Shown here: in pieces, positions 32,352 through 43,117 of the stretch
Position numbering within the stretch: position 1 is the first letter of the stretch
Layout of the letters: every line of letters begins with the position of its first letter
From: Aspidapion aeneum
Taxonomy: Eukaryota > Arthropoda > Insecta > Coleoptera > Brentidae
Length of the DNA stretch: 64,000 nt
Assembly: GCA_963576565.1 (NCBI GenBank)
Contig: OY755042.1
Location: forward strand, 111,529,314 to 111,593,313
Direction: 5' to 3'
Position numbers and translations under genes: made by a program
Notes under the pieces: generated by a model
Seen by the model: only the letters and a program-made list of their open reading frames with translations
What the model was told of the DNA's origin: nothing
The model's database searches: none

Positions 32352-32880
32352 AAAGAAATTTATAAAAAAAATTTTTTGATAACAAGCTTTTATAAAATGG
32401 ACTAAAAAGCATAAAATAATTTTTTAGTGTTCTGATATCATAATAATAAAAGTGATGGGCGTATTTAATATTAGGTAAATGCCTTTCCATGCGCATTTGG
32501 TGGATCGTCCATAACCGATGATGAGCAGACTCTTCTTCTTCAATGTGACAAAATAAATCGACACACTGCCGGTCGCGGATGATCTGCCTAATCTGAAGCA
32601 GGCGTAATAATGTCCATCCATATCAGAAAAATGTAAGGGTAGCTTGAGTAGCGTTGGGTTGGGTTGGGTTAAATTGTCTACCCTTACATTTCTCTGCTAT
32701 AATATAATTAATTTGGATTTTTACTAAACTTCGAGTTAACAAAAACAAAAACGGGTAAATTTCCTTTAATACGCCCATCGCTTTTTTTATTATGATATCA
32801 GGACACTAAAAAATTATTTTATGCTTAGTCCATTTTATAAGAGCTTGTTTTAAAAAAGTTTTTTTTTCTAAATTTATTTA
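32352..32880. repeat. Foldback block F1 with TTGGG repeats
   Basis: Arms ACAAGCTTTTATAAAATGGA..GCATAAAATAATTTTTTAG..CTGATATCATAATAATAAAA (32382-32462) and complement (32770-32847). The centre holds a smaller hairpin (TGTAAGGGTAG / CTACCCTTACA) whose loop contains GTTGGGTTGGGTTGGGTT. Part of X element 1. Confidence 0.85.
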
Positions 32881-33209
32881 TTATATTATTACACTACTAG
32901 GTAGGATTATTATTACTATTATTGTCGGGAACAGTATGAATGTTAATGTCAAGGTTGAATGAAGCCAGCCAATTAGATTTTATTAATAAACATTTAAATG
33001 GTCATTTAAATAAATGCTTGGTTGTTAATTTGATCGCTTAAACATGCTGCAATTTTATTGGCCCCTGTCAAGGTGACAAAACGTGTCGTCTCACGAAATA
33101 GTACGATGATGATTCATATGTGAGTGGGCCGTGCAGCCTTTCCACTGCGACCACCAGTGGGTCTATTGTGGCTCACTTTTGAGTGATTTCTCACCACTGT
33201 ATGCCCAAT

Positions 33210-35395
33210 CAGTGGCGTATCCAGGCCCTGATCTTGGGAGGGGTAATTTAGTCAAACAACACATAGTTGCTAAATTAGAGCACATATCTGCCGTCCTTAG
33301 TAAGACCCACCTATCTACGTTTTCACTAATTGCGATAAAAGCGAGTTTAATGTTTAAATACTTGCCAAGAGTACATAGTAATATTTTTTTTTGTTTTTCA
33401 AAATAAAATACTTCCGAACCAAAATTTGGGTATTTTTCTTAAATAAATTTAGAAAAAAAAACTTTTTGAAAACAAGCTTTTATAACATGGACTAAAAAGC
33501 ATAAAATAATTTTTTGAGTGTTCTGATATCATAATAATAAAAGCGATGGGCGAAAGGATATTTAACCGTTTTTGTTTTAGTATTGTTAATTCGAAGTTTA
33601 GTGAAAATCCAAATTCATTAAATTATAGCAGAGAAATGTAAGGCTAGACAATTTAACCCAACCCAACCCACCCCAACCCTACTCAAACTACCCTTACATT
33701 TTTCTGATATGGATGGACATTATTACGCCTGCTTCATATTAGGCAGATCATCGGCGACCGGCAGTGTGTCGATTTATTTTGTCACATTGAAAAAGAAGAG
33801 TCGGCCCATCATCGGTTGTGGACGATCAACCAAATGCGCATGGAAAGGCATTTACCTAATATTAAATACACCCATCGCTTTTATTATTATGATATCAGAC
33901 CACGCAAAAAATTATTTTATGCTTTTTAGTCCATGTTATAAAAGCTTGTTTTCAAAAAGTTTTTTTTTTCTAAATTTATTCTTTAATTTTTAGATTTGTC
34001 TATGCATTTCAGTTAGCGCATCAATATTGCAGGGAGTCTTTCCTGTCAATCCCTAAAACTGTTCGTTATTATTATGATCATTATACGCTAGAATTAATTA
34101 ATTTTGGTCGAGATCGAACAAACTAAAGCCTTACCTCTTCTACGCCCCCCCCCTTTTTTTAGCGGGAGAGCATGTGAATTTTGAAATCAATCAGATACCT
34201 ACGTGGAAGACATTTGAAAGTAATCAGAAAAACTCGTAATTAAATCGTCAATCTTGAATTCGCCATATTGAATTTTTGATCAAAAATTCGTAATCCTCAT
34301 CCTCAAAAACCCTCAGATACCAATTTTGGTGGAAATCCGACAAAATAAAATTTTTCGTCCTCTTCGCCCTCCACGTTAGGGGGGAACTAGGCAGTCAGTG
34401 ATACCACATTAGTGGACTGTCATCGGAACTATAACGATATGCGAAATTTGAAGTCAATCGGACACGTGGAAGTCAGTTGAAAGTAATCAGAAAAACTTGA
34501 CATTAAATCGTCCATTTTGAATCCGCCATATTGAATTTTTATAATCTGATCAAAAATTCGTAATCCCCATCCTTAAAAACCCCCAGATACCAATTTTGGT
34601 GGAAATCCAACAAACTAAAAGTTTACCCCCTCTCCGCCCTCCAGGTTAGGGGTGAGGTAGGCAGTCAGTGATACCACATTATTGGATTGTCATCGGAACT
34701 ATTACGGTCTGCGAAATTTGAAGTCAATCGAATACGTGGAAGTCAGTTGAAAGTAATCAGAAAAACTTGACATTAAATCGTCCATTTTGAATCTGCCATA
34801 TTGAATTTTTGTAATCTGATCAAAAATTCGTAATTCTCATCCTCAGAAACCCCCAGATACCAATTTCGGTTAAAATCGGACAAATTAAAGTTTTACCCCC
34901 TCTCCACCCCCCAAGTTAGGGGGGAGGTAGGTACCCGATGAAACCATATTATTGTATTGTCATCGGAACTAAGACGCTGAGCGAAATTTGAAGTCAATCG
35001 GATGTGTGGAAGTTCTTCAAAAATGAGTTGCAAGATTTGATTACATACATACATACATACAGGTGAAGTTAAATAAAAGCTTGTAAAAAAACAGATGAAA
35101 GTAACCTATTTAAAGCCATTTTCGGTCCTAACTCATTTTTGGTATTTTTGCAGATAGGTGGGTCATACTAAGGACGGCAGATATTATCTGTGTTACTCTA
35201 CAAATTTAAACCATTTAGTTAATTTTAAACAAATATAACTAAGGGTGGTCCGAGTTCGTCAATAATAAAGAAAGTTTAATGCGCCGCAGGCAAAAACTTT
35301 GAATTTTTGTGAAAAAATCCTTACGTTTTACACATCTTAGGTGGGGGTAATTACCCCCAGTACCCCCCCCCCCCCACCCCTTGTATACGCCGGTG
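33210..35395. mobile_element. hAT element hosting X element 2
   Basis: Ends CAGTGGCGTATCCAGG and CTTGTATACGCCGGTG; flanks TGCCCAAT (33202-33209) and TGCCTAAT (35396-35403), 7 of 8. Subterminal inverted segments TATCTGCCGTCCTTAGTA (33286) and TACTAAGGACGGCAGATA (35167) lie on either side of X2. Without X2 it is about 570 bp, non-coding. Confidence 0.85.
33472..35084 (-). mobile_element. X element 2, inverted relative to X1
   Basis: Starts with the foldback block F2 (33472-33949, ends ACAAGCTTTTATAACATGGA and complement), the same linker as X1 (ATTTGTCTATGCATTTCAG), then three to four 270-bp units on the minus strand (words at 34464 and 34734, 270 apart), and ends GATTACATACATACATACA, GTGAAGTTAAATAAAAGCTT GT. 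The interior of F2 contains AACCCAACCCAACCC. Confidence 0.78.
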
Positions 35396-35408
35396 TGCCT
35401 AATCCTCC

Positions 35409-36276
35409 CAAGGCCGTCGCTAGACTACTGGCTCACCATAAATTTTTTTTTGTGTTATTCCTATACAATAATATTGCCAGCGGCTGCCAAAATGTGATTT
35501 ATACCAAAAACAAAGCAATAATTGTAAAAATAATGATATTAGCATAAAAAAGTTAAATATATTATTTAATCGTGGTTTTAATACTTTCCCTCCTTTTTTT
35601 CAATTTTAGGGGTCAATTTTTCATCTTATTAAAAAAAAACGAAAATTAAATTTAGATAGGTTTAGTGGTTTTCGGGATATTAGCGTTTTTAGGCCAAACT
35701 TGGAATGACCATATCACAGAAAGTTTTTATTTTTTTTAAATTCAAAATTTTCATCATACATCTCACCCAGATACTGCAAAGTCGAGCAAACCGATTTGAT
35801 TAAAAGTTTAGTTTTTGCTCTATATCTCCTAAAAGCTTAAAATTGGTAATATCTAACTAATTTGGTTAAAAAGAAATCGGTTTAGTATTTTCTGAGTTTT
35901 TGTATTGAATGCTTGACACTCGAACAGATGCTCCGATATAATATAAGAATTCTTTCGAAAAAAAAATTTCCCAACGTTAAAAATTAACCAATTATTTTTC
36001 ATGTCCTTTATTTTCTTGAATTCTTCAACTCTTTTTTATAAACTTTTTTTCATTCTGCTACAATCTCTTTAAATAGGTAATACAAAAGAAATCACAAAAC
36101 TTATTTTATTAGTTTTCGAGATAGTAAGCGTCAAAATAATTTGACTTAGTGACCTTAATACACATGTTAAATCTTTAAATCAAAAGTAAGTGTGGAGGAC
36201 ACCGTATGGCGGCTGCCCCCCAAAAACGGTCGCTTGGAGCGGCTGCACCTCCGCTCCAGCAATTACGACGGCTCTG
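35409..36276. mobile_element. Probable hAT element (CAAGGCCGTCG ends)
   Basis: 868 bp between CAAGGCCGTCG and CGACGGCTCTG, flanked by ATCCTCC on both sides (35402-35408, 36277-36283), possibly a degenerate 8-bp TSD. It lies 13 bases from the previous hAT in the same LINE. The interior is AT-rich without recognised coding; the right end is GC-rich (GGAGCGGCTGCACCTCCGCT). Confidence 0.7.
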
Positions 36277-36605
36277 ATCCTCCAAAAAGGCCGGCTATCA
36301 GTTTGGGTGAGACACTGTTCATCTTCTGAGTCATTCTGAGGTTTCGCACATACATGTCTGACTGTTTCGTCATCCTCCATACAGAGTCCACATTCGGTCT
36401 CTTCTGTTATCCTTATTCTGTGCACTATACGTATCTCCTGTCTGGTAAGTCCAATGATCTGGCTCTGTTTCTACAAGGTCCTTTAATGAACTCTTTTAAG
36501 TGAGCCAGTTCTGGTATATTTATCCAGTATTTTTGGAAGCTATTTTCCTTCCATTTTATTATGGTTGATTTAGCAGCATTCTATGATATCCCCAGGGCTG
36601 TTTCG

Positions 36606-37800
36606 CGAAATAGTATATTATATATACCAAGGGATAAAAGTGTCACTTTTTATCCCAAGGCGAAAAATTTGTAGCCCGACCAGAGGGACGGCTACAATTT
36701 GTAAACGAATAAAAAGCCACTTTTATTACGAGTTTCATACGCTATTTTTAGCATTTTTTAATTTAATTTTCGAGTTTTTTAGTTTTTTTTTGTTTTTATA
36801 TATTAAATATCATTTGATTGAATTTAATCAAGGACAGGTAATCGGAAAAGTTAGATGCAAGGTATAGCAGGGTGGGCAGACCCTGGACAATTTTTAGTTT
36901 TTCTTCAATATTTTGTAAAATATAATATTTGTAATTAATCAATACTTCGATTAAGAAAGGTCATATCTTACCTCTAAAAAAATCCACGTTGGTGTTTTTT
37001 ATGTTGTCCTATGTACTGGCAAAATACGTGTTTGTGTCATGATGCAAGTGGCCGAAGTCTCTCCGGCACTGGGGAAACATTGGACACTATCTGGACACTA
37101 GAATAAGCACTGATCAAAGTGATAATATTCACCTAAAAACCTATTTCTGGAAAATCAAAGAAATAAGTAATTACTAAAACTGAAAAATTTAACAAAAAAA
37201 CAATTTTACCATTGACGGGGCACTATTATTTAATCTCAGTAAAATTCTGGTTAAATTAAATTTGAAAAGCTATTTTAACAATCATACAACCTAAGCTTTG
37301 GTCAATAAATCATTTGAGGCAAACGTATGTTGAATTATGTTACATCTAGATATTTTGAAAAATTTGGATATCATTGGGATGGGGAGACTCTGGACACTGT
37401 CAAACACAATTTTTTGTGCAAAAATAGTTGAATTGCCTCAACAGTAAACATTTTTAATAGAAGTTTTTGTGAAAATAAAATTATTTCGATAAATTATGAA
37501 GCTGTACCAGCTAATTTAAAAAAAAAAAATGGAGAATTTGACTTTTGCGAGAGTTACCGAAAATCCATTCCCATCTCCGAGATAAACGACTGTCCACACT
37601 CTCCCCCTGTCCCAACTCACCCCACCCTCCCCTACCATCATCAGTGTAAGAATATTTATAATCTTTAAAATAAATTAAATAATAAAAACTAAATAATGGC
37701 GTAATAAGAAACAGTCAAATTTGGTGAGAAATTATCCGTATGACATCAGAATAACAGGGGCGTTTACAGGGGGGCTTATTAATTCAACTCCCCCCTCAAA
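36606..37800. other. Spacer with short hairpins, no gene
   Basis: CCAAGGGATAAAAG/CTTTTTATCCCAAGG (36629-36660) and TTTGTAGCC/GGCTACAAATT form small hairpins near the start. Further on, CTGGACACTGT-like words recur (36890, 37080, 37390, 37590). Nothing coding. Confidence 0.45.
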
Positions 37801-37946
37801 AACTTGGGAATTGAACAGTGGCGGCTTCTGACGTTATAAATTGGGGGGGGGGGGGCAGAAATTTAAATTGCATGAAAAATTAGGTAAAAAAAACTTTTTA
37901 ATTTTATTTTAGTATTTAACAAACAAACAGCTACTTGGTGTAGTTT

Positions 37947-38480
37947 TTAGTTTATTTGTTTATAGATAAAGTCCATTCGCCTTTCTTTTTTATGGTCCCG
38001 TAGAGCAACCTCAAAAGTCCCACATAATTTTAAACAGTCTATTAACCAACTAAGTATATGTCTAATTTTTGTTACATTTTTATTATGTTTGGTAATGTTT
38101 TGCCTATAGGCACTATTCAATTGGCACCTAATATCAGTCTTGGCTATCATAGAAAATTCTATATGATTATTTAAATGAATACCACTTACTTTGTGTATTT
38201 TTAACATTTTCACTAAAGTGCTTGATATCACACATTCCCTTTGCACGCATGATCACTTCGTGGATTGTTCATAACAAGATAAATAAAGAAAAAAAAAAGC
38301 ATTTCTTTTTTCACAACCGCACAACCAGTTTTCAGCATCGTATAATATTTTATTAAATTTTCTATTATAAGTTTTTATGGAACGCCCCTCGGCATTACTT
38401 ACAGTAAAATTTTGGTTAATTTTTCGGTCCGGTCTATGTGGCCCTAAAGATTTTATTCGTAATCCAAGTTCATATGTCAA
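37947..38480 (-). pseudogene. ZMYM1-like hAT transposase, N-terminal part
   Basis: Minus-strand reading: NAEGRSIKTYNRKFNKILYD, AENWLCGCEKRNAFFFLYL (the WLCGCxxxNxFFCFxC zinc-finger segment, degraded here), a frame change, then HLNNHIEFSMIAKTDIRCQL, NKNVTKIRHILSWLIDCLKL and CGTFEVALRDHKKERR. The pattern matches what I remember of ZMYM1-type hAT transposases up to the ALRGHDE box. The DDE catalytic and dimerisation regions are missing. Confidence 0.78.
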
Positions 38481-39102
38481 CGTATTTAAATTTGCACAGT
38501 TAATTATGTAATCGACGGATTATTTATTTCCATTTTATAAACAAACGATAACGAAACCAAACAAAGACACGCCACAGGCAAGGCTTTTTACTACTGACAA
38601 ACCCCAAATCAAAACAAATTCATACGTCTTCACTAAGGATAGAACCGGCAACACTAGAAAGGGCAACGAACGTTTACGCACGATGAATATGGCCGACGTT
38701 AACTAAAACAAACATTCCTCCAGCTCCCGCGCAAGAACAGCCACCCATACACCGCTGAAAAACGGGTGAAATTGAAACCTTGCCCCGCGCGGCGCTGCCG
38801 GCTTATAATTATTTACGCAAAAAAAGTTCACCCAATAGAGTATTTAACAAATTTTATAAAAGAGTTTAGAATGATACATAAATCTCTAATTTGCTACGCA
38901 AAATTATTAAAATAGTATATTTTATCATGACTACATTTAAAATCAAGTTTTCTAATTTCCGATTTGAATTTGCCGCTAAAACGCTTATTTCTAGCATGGC
39001 GTTGCAATGACGTCACAGCGCAGTAAACTCGCGGAAAGATACACGGCATTCAAGTGTTTATTTGTTTTCGGTCTGTGTTTTTATTGTTTTTATGTAAAAA
39101 AA

Positions 39103-39285
39103 ATGTCCTATAAGTGGTGTATAATGACTCAGTGTTCGAATACTAGCATAAAAACACCTGAAAAACTATTTATTCATGTGCCTACAGTAGTAAAAGAACG
39201 GAAAAAGTGGCTAGAATTTGCTCGAAGAGACCCAAGGGCCTTATCTAATACATCTTCACTTTACATTTGTGAAGATTACTTTGAT
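39103..39285 (+). pseudogene. THAP zinc-finger exon with His-to-Tyr change
   Basis: MSYKWCIMTQCSN to CEDYFD, ending at a donor (GAT|GTGAGT). The last zinc ligand, His in the C-x2-H pair of the other copy (CEDHFD), is Tyr here, which should break zinc binding. Otherwise over 80% of residues match the first copy by eye. The element therefore moved without needing its own THAP protein. Confidence 0.82.
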
Positions 39286-39325
39286 GTGAGTATAACTAAA
39301 TTGTTTCTATTAATTCTCACGTTGT

Positions 39326-39382
<57 letters not shown>

Positions 39383-39449
39383 TATAACTATTTCGTAAAT
39401 GACGATTAAACTTTTGAGGTTATGTTTATTACAAGGGGTGAACAAAATA

Positions 39450-39650
39450 GGCAGAAAGGTGTAGACATTTTTAGGCGGTGCTAGGCAGTTATTAGTCAGG
39501 ACTAGGGAGTACCTCTAAATGTAGGATTAGGCAGTGCACATGCAGGCTAAATGTAGGAAGTGCATAATATGCATATTATGCAAGACTAGGTAGTGCATAG
39601 GCAGGACTAGGCCGTACCTACGCAGGACTATGCAGTGCAACTTTTTGATT
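39450..39650 (+). repeat. AGGCAGTGCATAGGCAGGACT minisatellite-like segment
   Basis: Variants of TAGGCAGTGCATAGGCAGGA recur about seven times with the spacing irregular. The start (TAGGCGGTGCTAGGCAG) is shared with the short THAP copy, where only one or two units exist, so the block expanded in this copy. Confidence 0.65.
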
Positions 39651-40675
39651 GATTCTTAATGTTTAAAATAATAATGATTAGGTATTTAATTGAATCTATT
39701 GTAAGGGGCATATTAAACAAAAAAGCAAAACATAACCTAACCTCAAAATCTTTAGGTTAGATGTAAGAGTAGCAATTGTTCTCCACCGAGAAAAAAAGCT
39801 AAATCTCGCCTTGTTGATGTATATTTTTTTATATCAATAAAATACGTTTCATTCATTAATTCATTCATTCAAAATCTAAATGTTGTTGGCAAAGAAGCCT
39901 GACACCATAAAGGAATTCAGCATTGACAAGTTGGAGCTATCGGCTTTGAAGAATCCGTTTTCCATTGAAAAATTTTTTTTTTAGCAAAACACAAAATAAA
40001 ATCTAATTTAGGACGATAATTCGGACTTTAAACCAGAGCAAACATTACCATCCATAACAAAATAACACACAAAATAGGTTCGTTCGAGGCGTTTACTGTT
40101 TTGTGACGTCACTCGCAGCTGATTGGTAGACCGCCTGTTTTGAGTCACGTGGCTAATTGTTTTAATTCAATGCATTTATTCAATTAAAAGACCTATGAAT
40201 TTGAGAAAAAATTAAACAAAAAAGTTTCTTTTTATTATTCCCAAGACCTAAAGAGATATCTAAAAATAAATATATTTTATTTTTTACTACTGTTAAACAC
40301 CCTATTAATCGCTTGTTGTTAACCACAGATAATAAAAAGATTAAAGGAAAAATTTAAGTTTTTTTAAGTAAATCAATTAAAAATACTGTTTGTTGTCTAG
40401 TTTTGCACTGTTGCCTTCCCTGTAGCTGCCGCCACTGGAATTGATTATGTTTAAAATAAAATTTTTTCAACTTTTTCCAATAAAAGAGGAAAAAAATACA
40501 ATTTTTTGTATACGCTACTGAAAATAATACAATGTTTTTTGCGACCTTGTGGATAATATGTAACATAATAAACGTTTAAATAATATACGCGAAAAGTCGT
40601 AAAAATAGTACGAAAATAAAATTATTTGCTTTCCAACCGACCAAGGCCAAGGCTGGCAAGGTTAACCAAATGTCA

Positions 40676-40860
40676 ATAAATTATATCGAGGGATTATTTT
40701 TTCACTTTTTTCCAGAAATACTTGATCAGCAAACGATAACAAGTAATTGTGTTTGCTCAGTATCCAGACCATGAGTTAATCAAACTAAGGTCACTATAGA
40801 ACCTTCAATTCTTCTAGGAACAGTGTCAAAAATTCAGTGTTGTTCCACAAATAGAATTGA
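40676..40860 (+). repeat. Direct repeat flanking LINE C and CAGA element, left copy
   Basis: TATCGAGGGATTATTTTTTC...CAAGTAATTGTGT...AGTATCCAGACCA...CTAAGGTCACTATA...TGTTCCACAAA. A second copy, same orientation, is at 42829-42985; a short third trace (CAGTATCCAGATTATGA) is at 46201. Family unknown. Confidence 0.75.
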
Positions 40861-40974
40861 GTGGCCTATAGTCAAAAATCGTGTCTCGTGGAAAAGTTGT
40901 GGAAGATTTTTGAAAACTACCGATCCAAGGTGGCGGTTTTAAGTATTTTCACAAACTTTAGCCTATAACTTTGA

Positions 40975-41830
40975 CACTGTGAGTCACTCGCAGATGTTGG
41001 AGACTTTGCAGGATGCGGGAGTACGAGGTGTGCCGTTTAGACTATTCGAGTCATATTTAAACGAAAGGAAGCAGTATACTAAAATTAAAAACCAAACAAG
41101 TAAAGAAGAAACCGTTGTCTTTGGCATACCTCAAGGTACAGTGATTGGTCCTACTCTTTTCACCCTCTATATAAATAATATTCTCGAACATCGGCTTCAA
41201 GGAACGATTTTGAGTTTCTGTGACGATACCGTTATTTTCTTTGAGGCAGACTCTTGGCAGGAGTTAAAAATTATTGCGGAGAGAAACTTAAATGAAATCT
41301 TTGACATCTTTAATTACAAATTACTAACAATAAATTTTGATAAGACATATTTTACGCCGTTCTCTTGCAATAAAAGGAATTTACCAAATTATGATTGTCT
41401 TTTAGTAAATAATGTATCCACATAAAAAAAGTCACAAACACTATAAGAATAATGCTATTTAGATTTAAATATCTTAGGCAAATTTTAAACATAAACCATC
41501 TTCACTCTACTGTGGCTTAGTCGAAAGTAGACTACAGTACGGCGTCTTGGCATGGGGGGGCGTATATGATTCACATCTAAAAAAACTAAATATTACACAA
41601 AAAGCTATTTTAAAAACCACGATCAACCACGCAGTACAACATAGAAGAGCAAAAAGCTTCCAAAAATATAGGTGAGAGATATCACATGTATTTATTTCCA
41701 AAAGTCTTTAATCACTTTCCAGCAGAGTTAAAAAAATCTGTACTACAAAATACAGTTAATTTAAAATCGTTTAAAACATTAGTAATAAAGACTCTTTATG
41801 CTTTCCAGTGAAGAAATCAATAACATAATA
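40975..41830 (+). pseudogene. LINE family C reverse transcriptase and 3' part
   Basis: Frame 40979-41425 reads EETVVFGIPQGTVIGPTLF then SFCDDTVIFFEADS (catalytic box FCDD instead of FADD or YADD) and the region following it. After a frameshift, STLLYGVLAWGG-like, DSHLKKLNITQKAILKT and HFPAELKKSVLQNTVNLKSF pieces continue to 41820, giving the C-terminal part. The start of RT is missing. Same family as 10430-10925. Confidence 0.82.
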
Positions 41831-42129
41831 AATCTTTGATATAATAAATAATTATAATTAATCTTTACAAAAAATATTTTGTGCATGTATCAATAAAGTA
41901 AACTATTAACTGGTTTATAATTAGTAAAAAAAATTAAATATTGGTATTAAACTGAACTAAAATTTTGTGTTAAGTGTTCAAAAAATAATATATAAAATTA
42001 CTGTGATTTATCATATTAGATTTGCTTGTGTAACTATACAAAAATGCCTAGCGCGACGTTTGTCTTTAGGATTGTGATGTTTCTAGGAGCATAATTTTTG
42101 TTATGATAAGTTGTACTAAAACCAAAAAA

Positions 42130-42736
42130 ATACTCTGCCAATATATGGGCCCCTAAGCCCACACTAGGTACTATAGTTATAGTGTACGTGTGAGCTAATA
42201 TAACTAAAAACTAAAATATATTTTATTCAACTCCAGACTAAATTACCTTTTGTTTGATACCACACAAGCCATGTTTTGACTTAAACACAAATTTTTAAAA
42301 TCTACCCCCACCTTTAAAAAAATAAAAACTATAATGTATTTTGTTAAACTCCGGACTCAATTACCTTTCGTTTGATATCACACACGCCATATTTTCATAT
42401 AAACTCTAATTTTTGAAATCTACCCCCACTCTTTTATTTGGTTTGTGTTTAGTGGATTTTGTTCATTTTTAAATGGGACCATCTCGACCCAAGACCCAGC
42501 TTAGGTATCAAATTTCATTAAAATCGGCCAAGCGGTTTTTGAGTTATGCGCGTTGGTCGTTACAGACAGACAGACAGACATACAGACAGACAGACAGACG
42601 GCGCAACATAAAAGTTTCAAAATCATCTGAAACGCAAAGATATATAAAAATTTTTAAAATCGGAGCAAGTTTTTTTTTCTCGAAAAAATTAGGATCACCA
42701 TAGCTCACACTACTATATTATAGTATGTGTGAGCTA
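42130..42736 (+). mobile_element. CAGA-repeat element, copy 4 (short)
   Basis: Same ends as copy 3, but with two internal 95-bp modules and only about seven CAGA units. Shows that both the module array and the microsatellite vary in length independently of the termini. Confidence 0.88.
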
Positions 42737-42828
42737 AAAAAATGTATGTATCTTAGAAATAAATTGAAAAATTGAAATTAAACTTTCGCTAAATTAGTTT
42801 TACAGAAAAACTATTCATACATTTTTTA

Positions 42829-42985
42829 TATCGAGGGATTATTTTTTCGCTTTTTTTCCAGTACACAAGTAATTGTGTCTGTTCACTATCCAGACCACGA
42901 CTAAAACAAACTAAGGTCACTATATAGAGCCTTCAATTCGTCTAGGAACGAAGTGTCACAAACTCAGTGGTGTTCCACAAAGAGA
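42829..42985 (+). repeat. Direct repeat flanking LINE C and CAGA element, right copy
   Basis: Second copy of the segment at 40676-40860, missing about 28 bases in the middle. The pair brackets 2 kb with LINE C and the CAGA element. Confidence 0.75.
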
Positions 42986-43117
42986 TCGCAAAAAGTTATT
43001 TTAAAAATACAGTTTCACAGAAGTTTTAAAATAATAATAAAAACTAAGATTCCTTTCGAAAAACTTCAAAACTTTTCGGATTCCACAGTTTTCTGATATT
43101 TAAATCATAAGGTTATA

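Larger units (their letters stand above)
30205..32847 (+). mobile_element. X element 1: satellite-bearing element with ACAAGCTTTTAT ends
   Basis: Left terminus ACAAGCTTTTATTTAACTTC, then TATGTATGTATG microsatellite, ATCAAATCTTGCAACTC, seven 270-bp tandem units, a 110-bp linker, and a foldback block whose outer end is ATAAGAGCTTGT. The same order, in mirror image, forms X2 (33472-35084), and with a different satellite X3 (44366-45697). No protein coding. I do not recognise the superfamily. Confidence 0.75.
33105..36605 (-). mobile_element. LINE family D copy, split by two hAT insertions
   Basis: Three pieces on the minus strand: 33105-33209 (3' end with the GAT tail), 35396-35408, and 36277-36605. 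Removing the insertions restores the continuous sequence seen at 11279-11785 (TGTATGCCTAATCCTCC then AAAAAGGCCGG). The coding end still shows ETECGLCMEDDETVRHVC, with internal deletions. 5' end near 36605. Confidence 0.85.
38834..40306 (+). mobile_element. THAP-domain DNA transposon, longer copy
   Basis: 1473 bp inserted in the hAT element A. Ends AATAGAGTATTTAAC and GTTAAACACCCTATT are inverted. It contains the THAP exon (39103-39285), a TA microsatellite, a degenerate minisatellite absent from the short copy, and a right half ending CAAGACCTAAAGAGATATCT. No further transposase exon is recognisable, so it is non-autonomous. Confidence 0.8.
37816..40437 (-). mobile_element. hAT deletion derivative A, interrupted by THAP element
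   Basis: Ends CAGTGGCGGCTTCTGACG and TGTAGCTGCCGCCACTG; flanks GAATTGAA (37808-37815) and GAATTGAT (40438-40445), 7 of 8. The THAP element at 38834-40306 splits it. Subtracting that leaves about 1149 bp, which matches the uninterrupted copy at 58027-59172 (1146 bp) end to end. Both copies keep the N-terminal transposase region and lack the catalytic core, so they belong to one amplified internal-deletion family. Confidence 0.92.

Noticed and set aside
32653..32670. Interstitial telomere (TTGGG)n
   Set aside because: Only three perfect units, inside a hairpin of a mobile element, and not the usual insect repeat TTAGG. Reported as part of the foldback instead.
41507..41701. Minus-strand frame with a signal-peptide-like start
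   Set aside because: Antisense to the LINE C C-terminal region; the plus strand is better explained.
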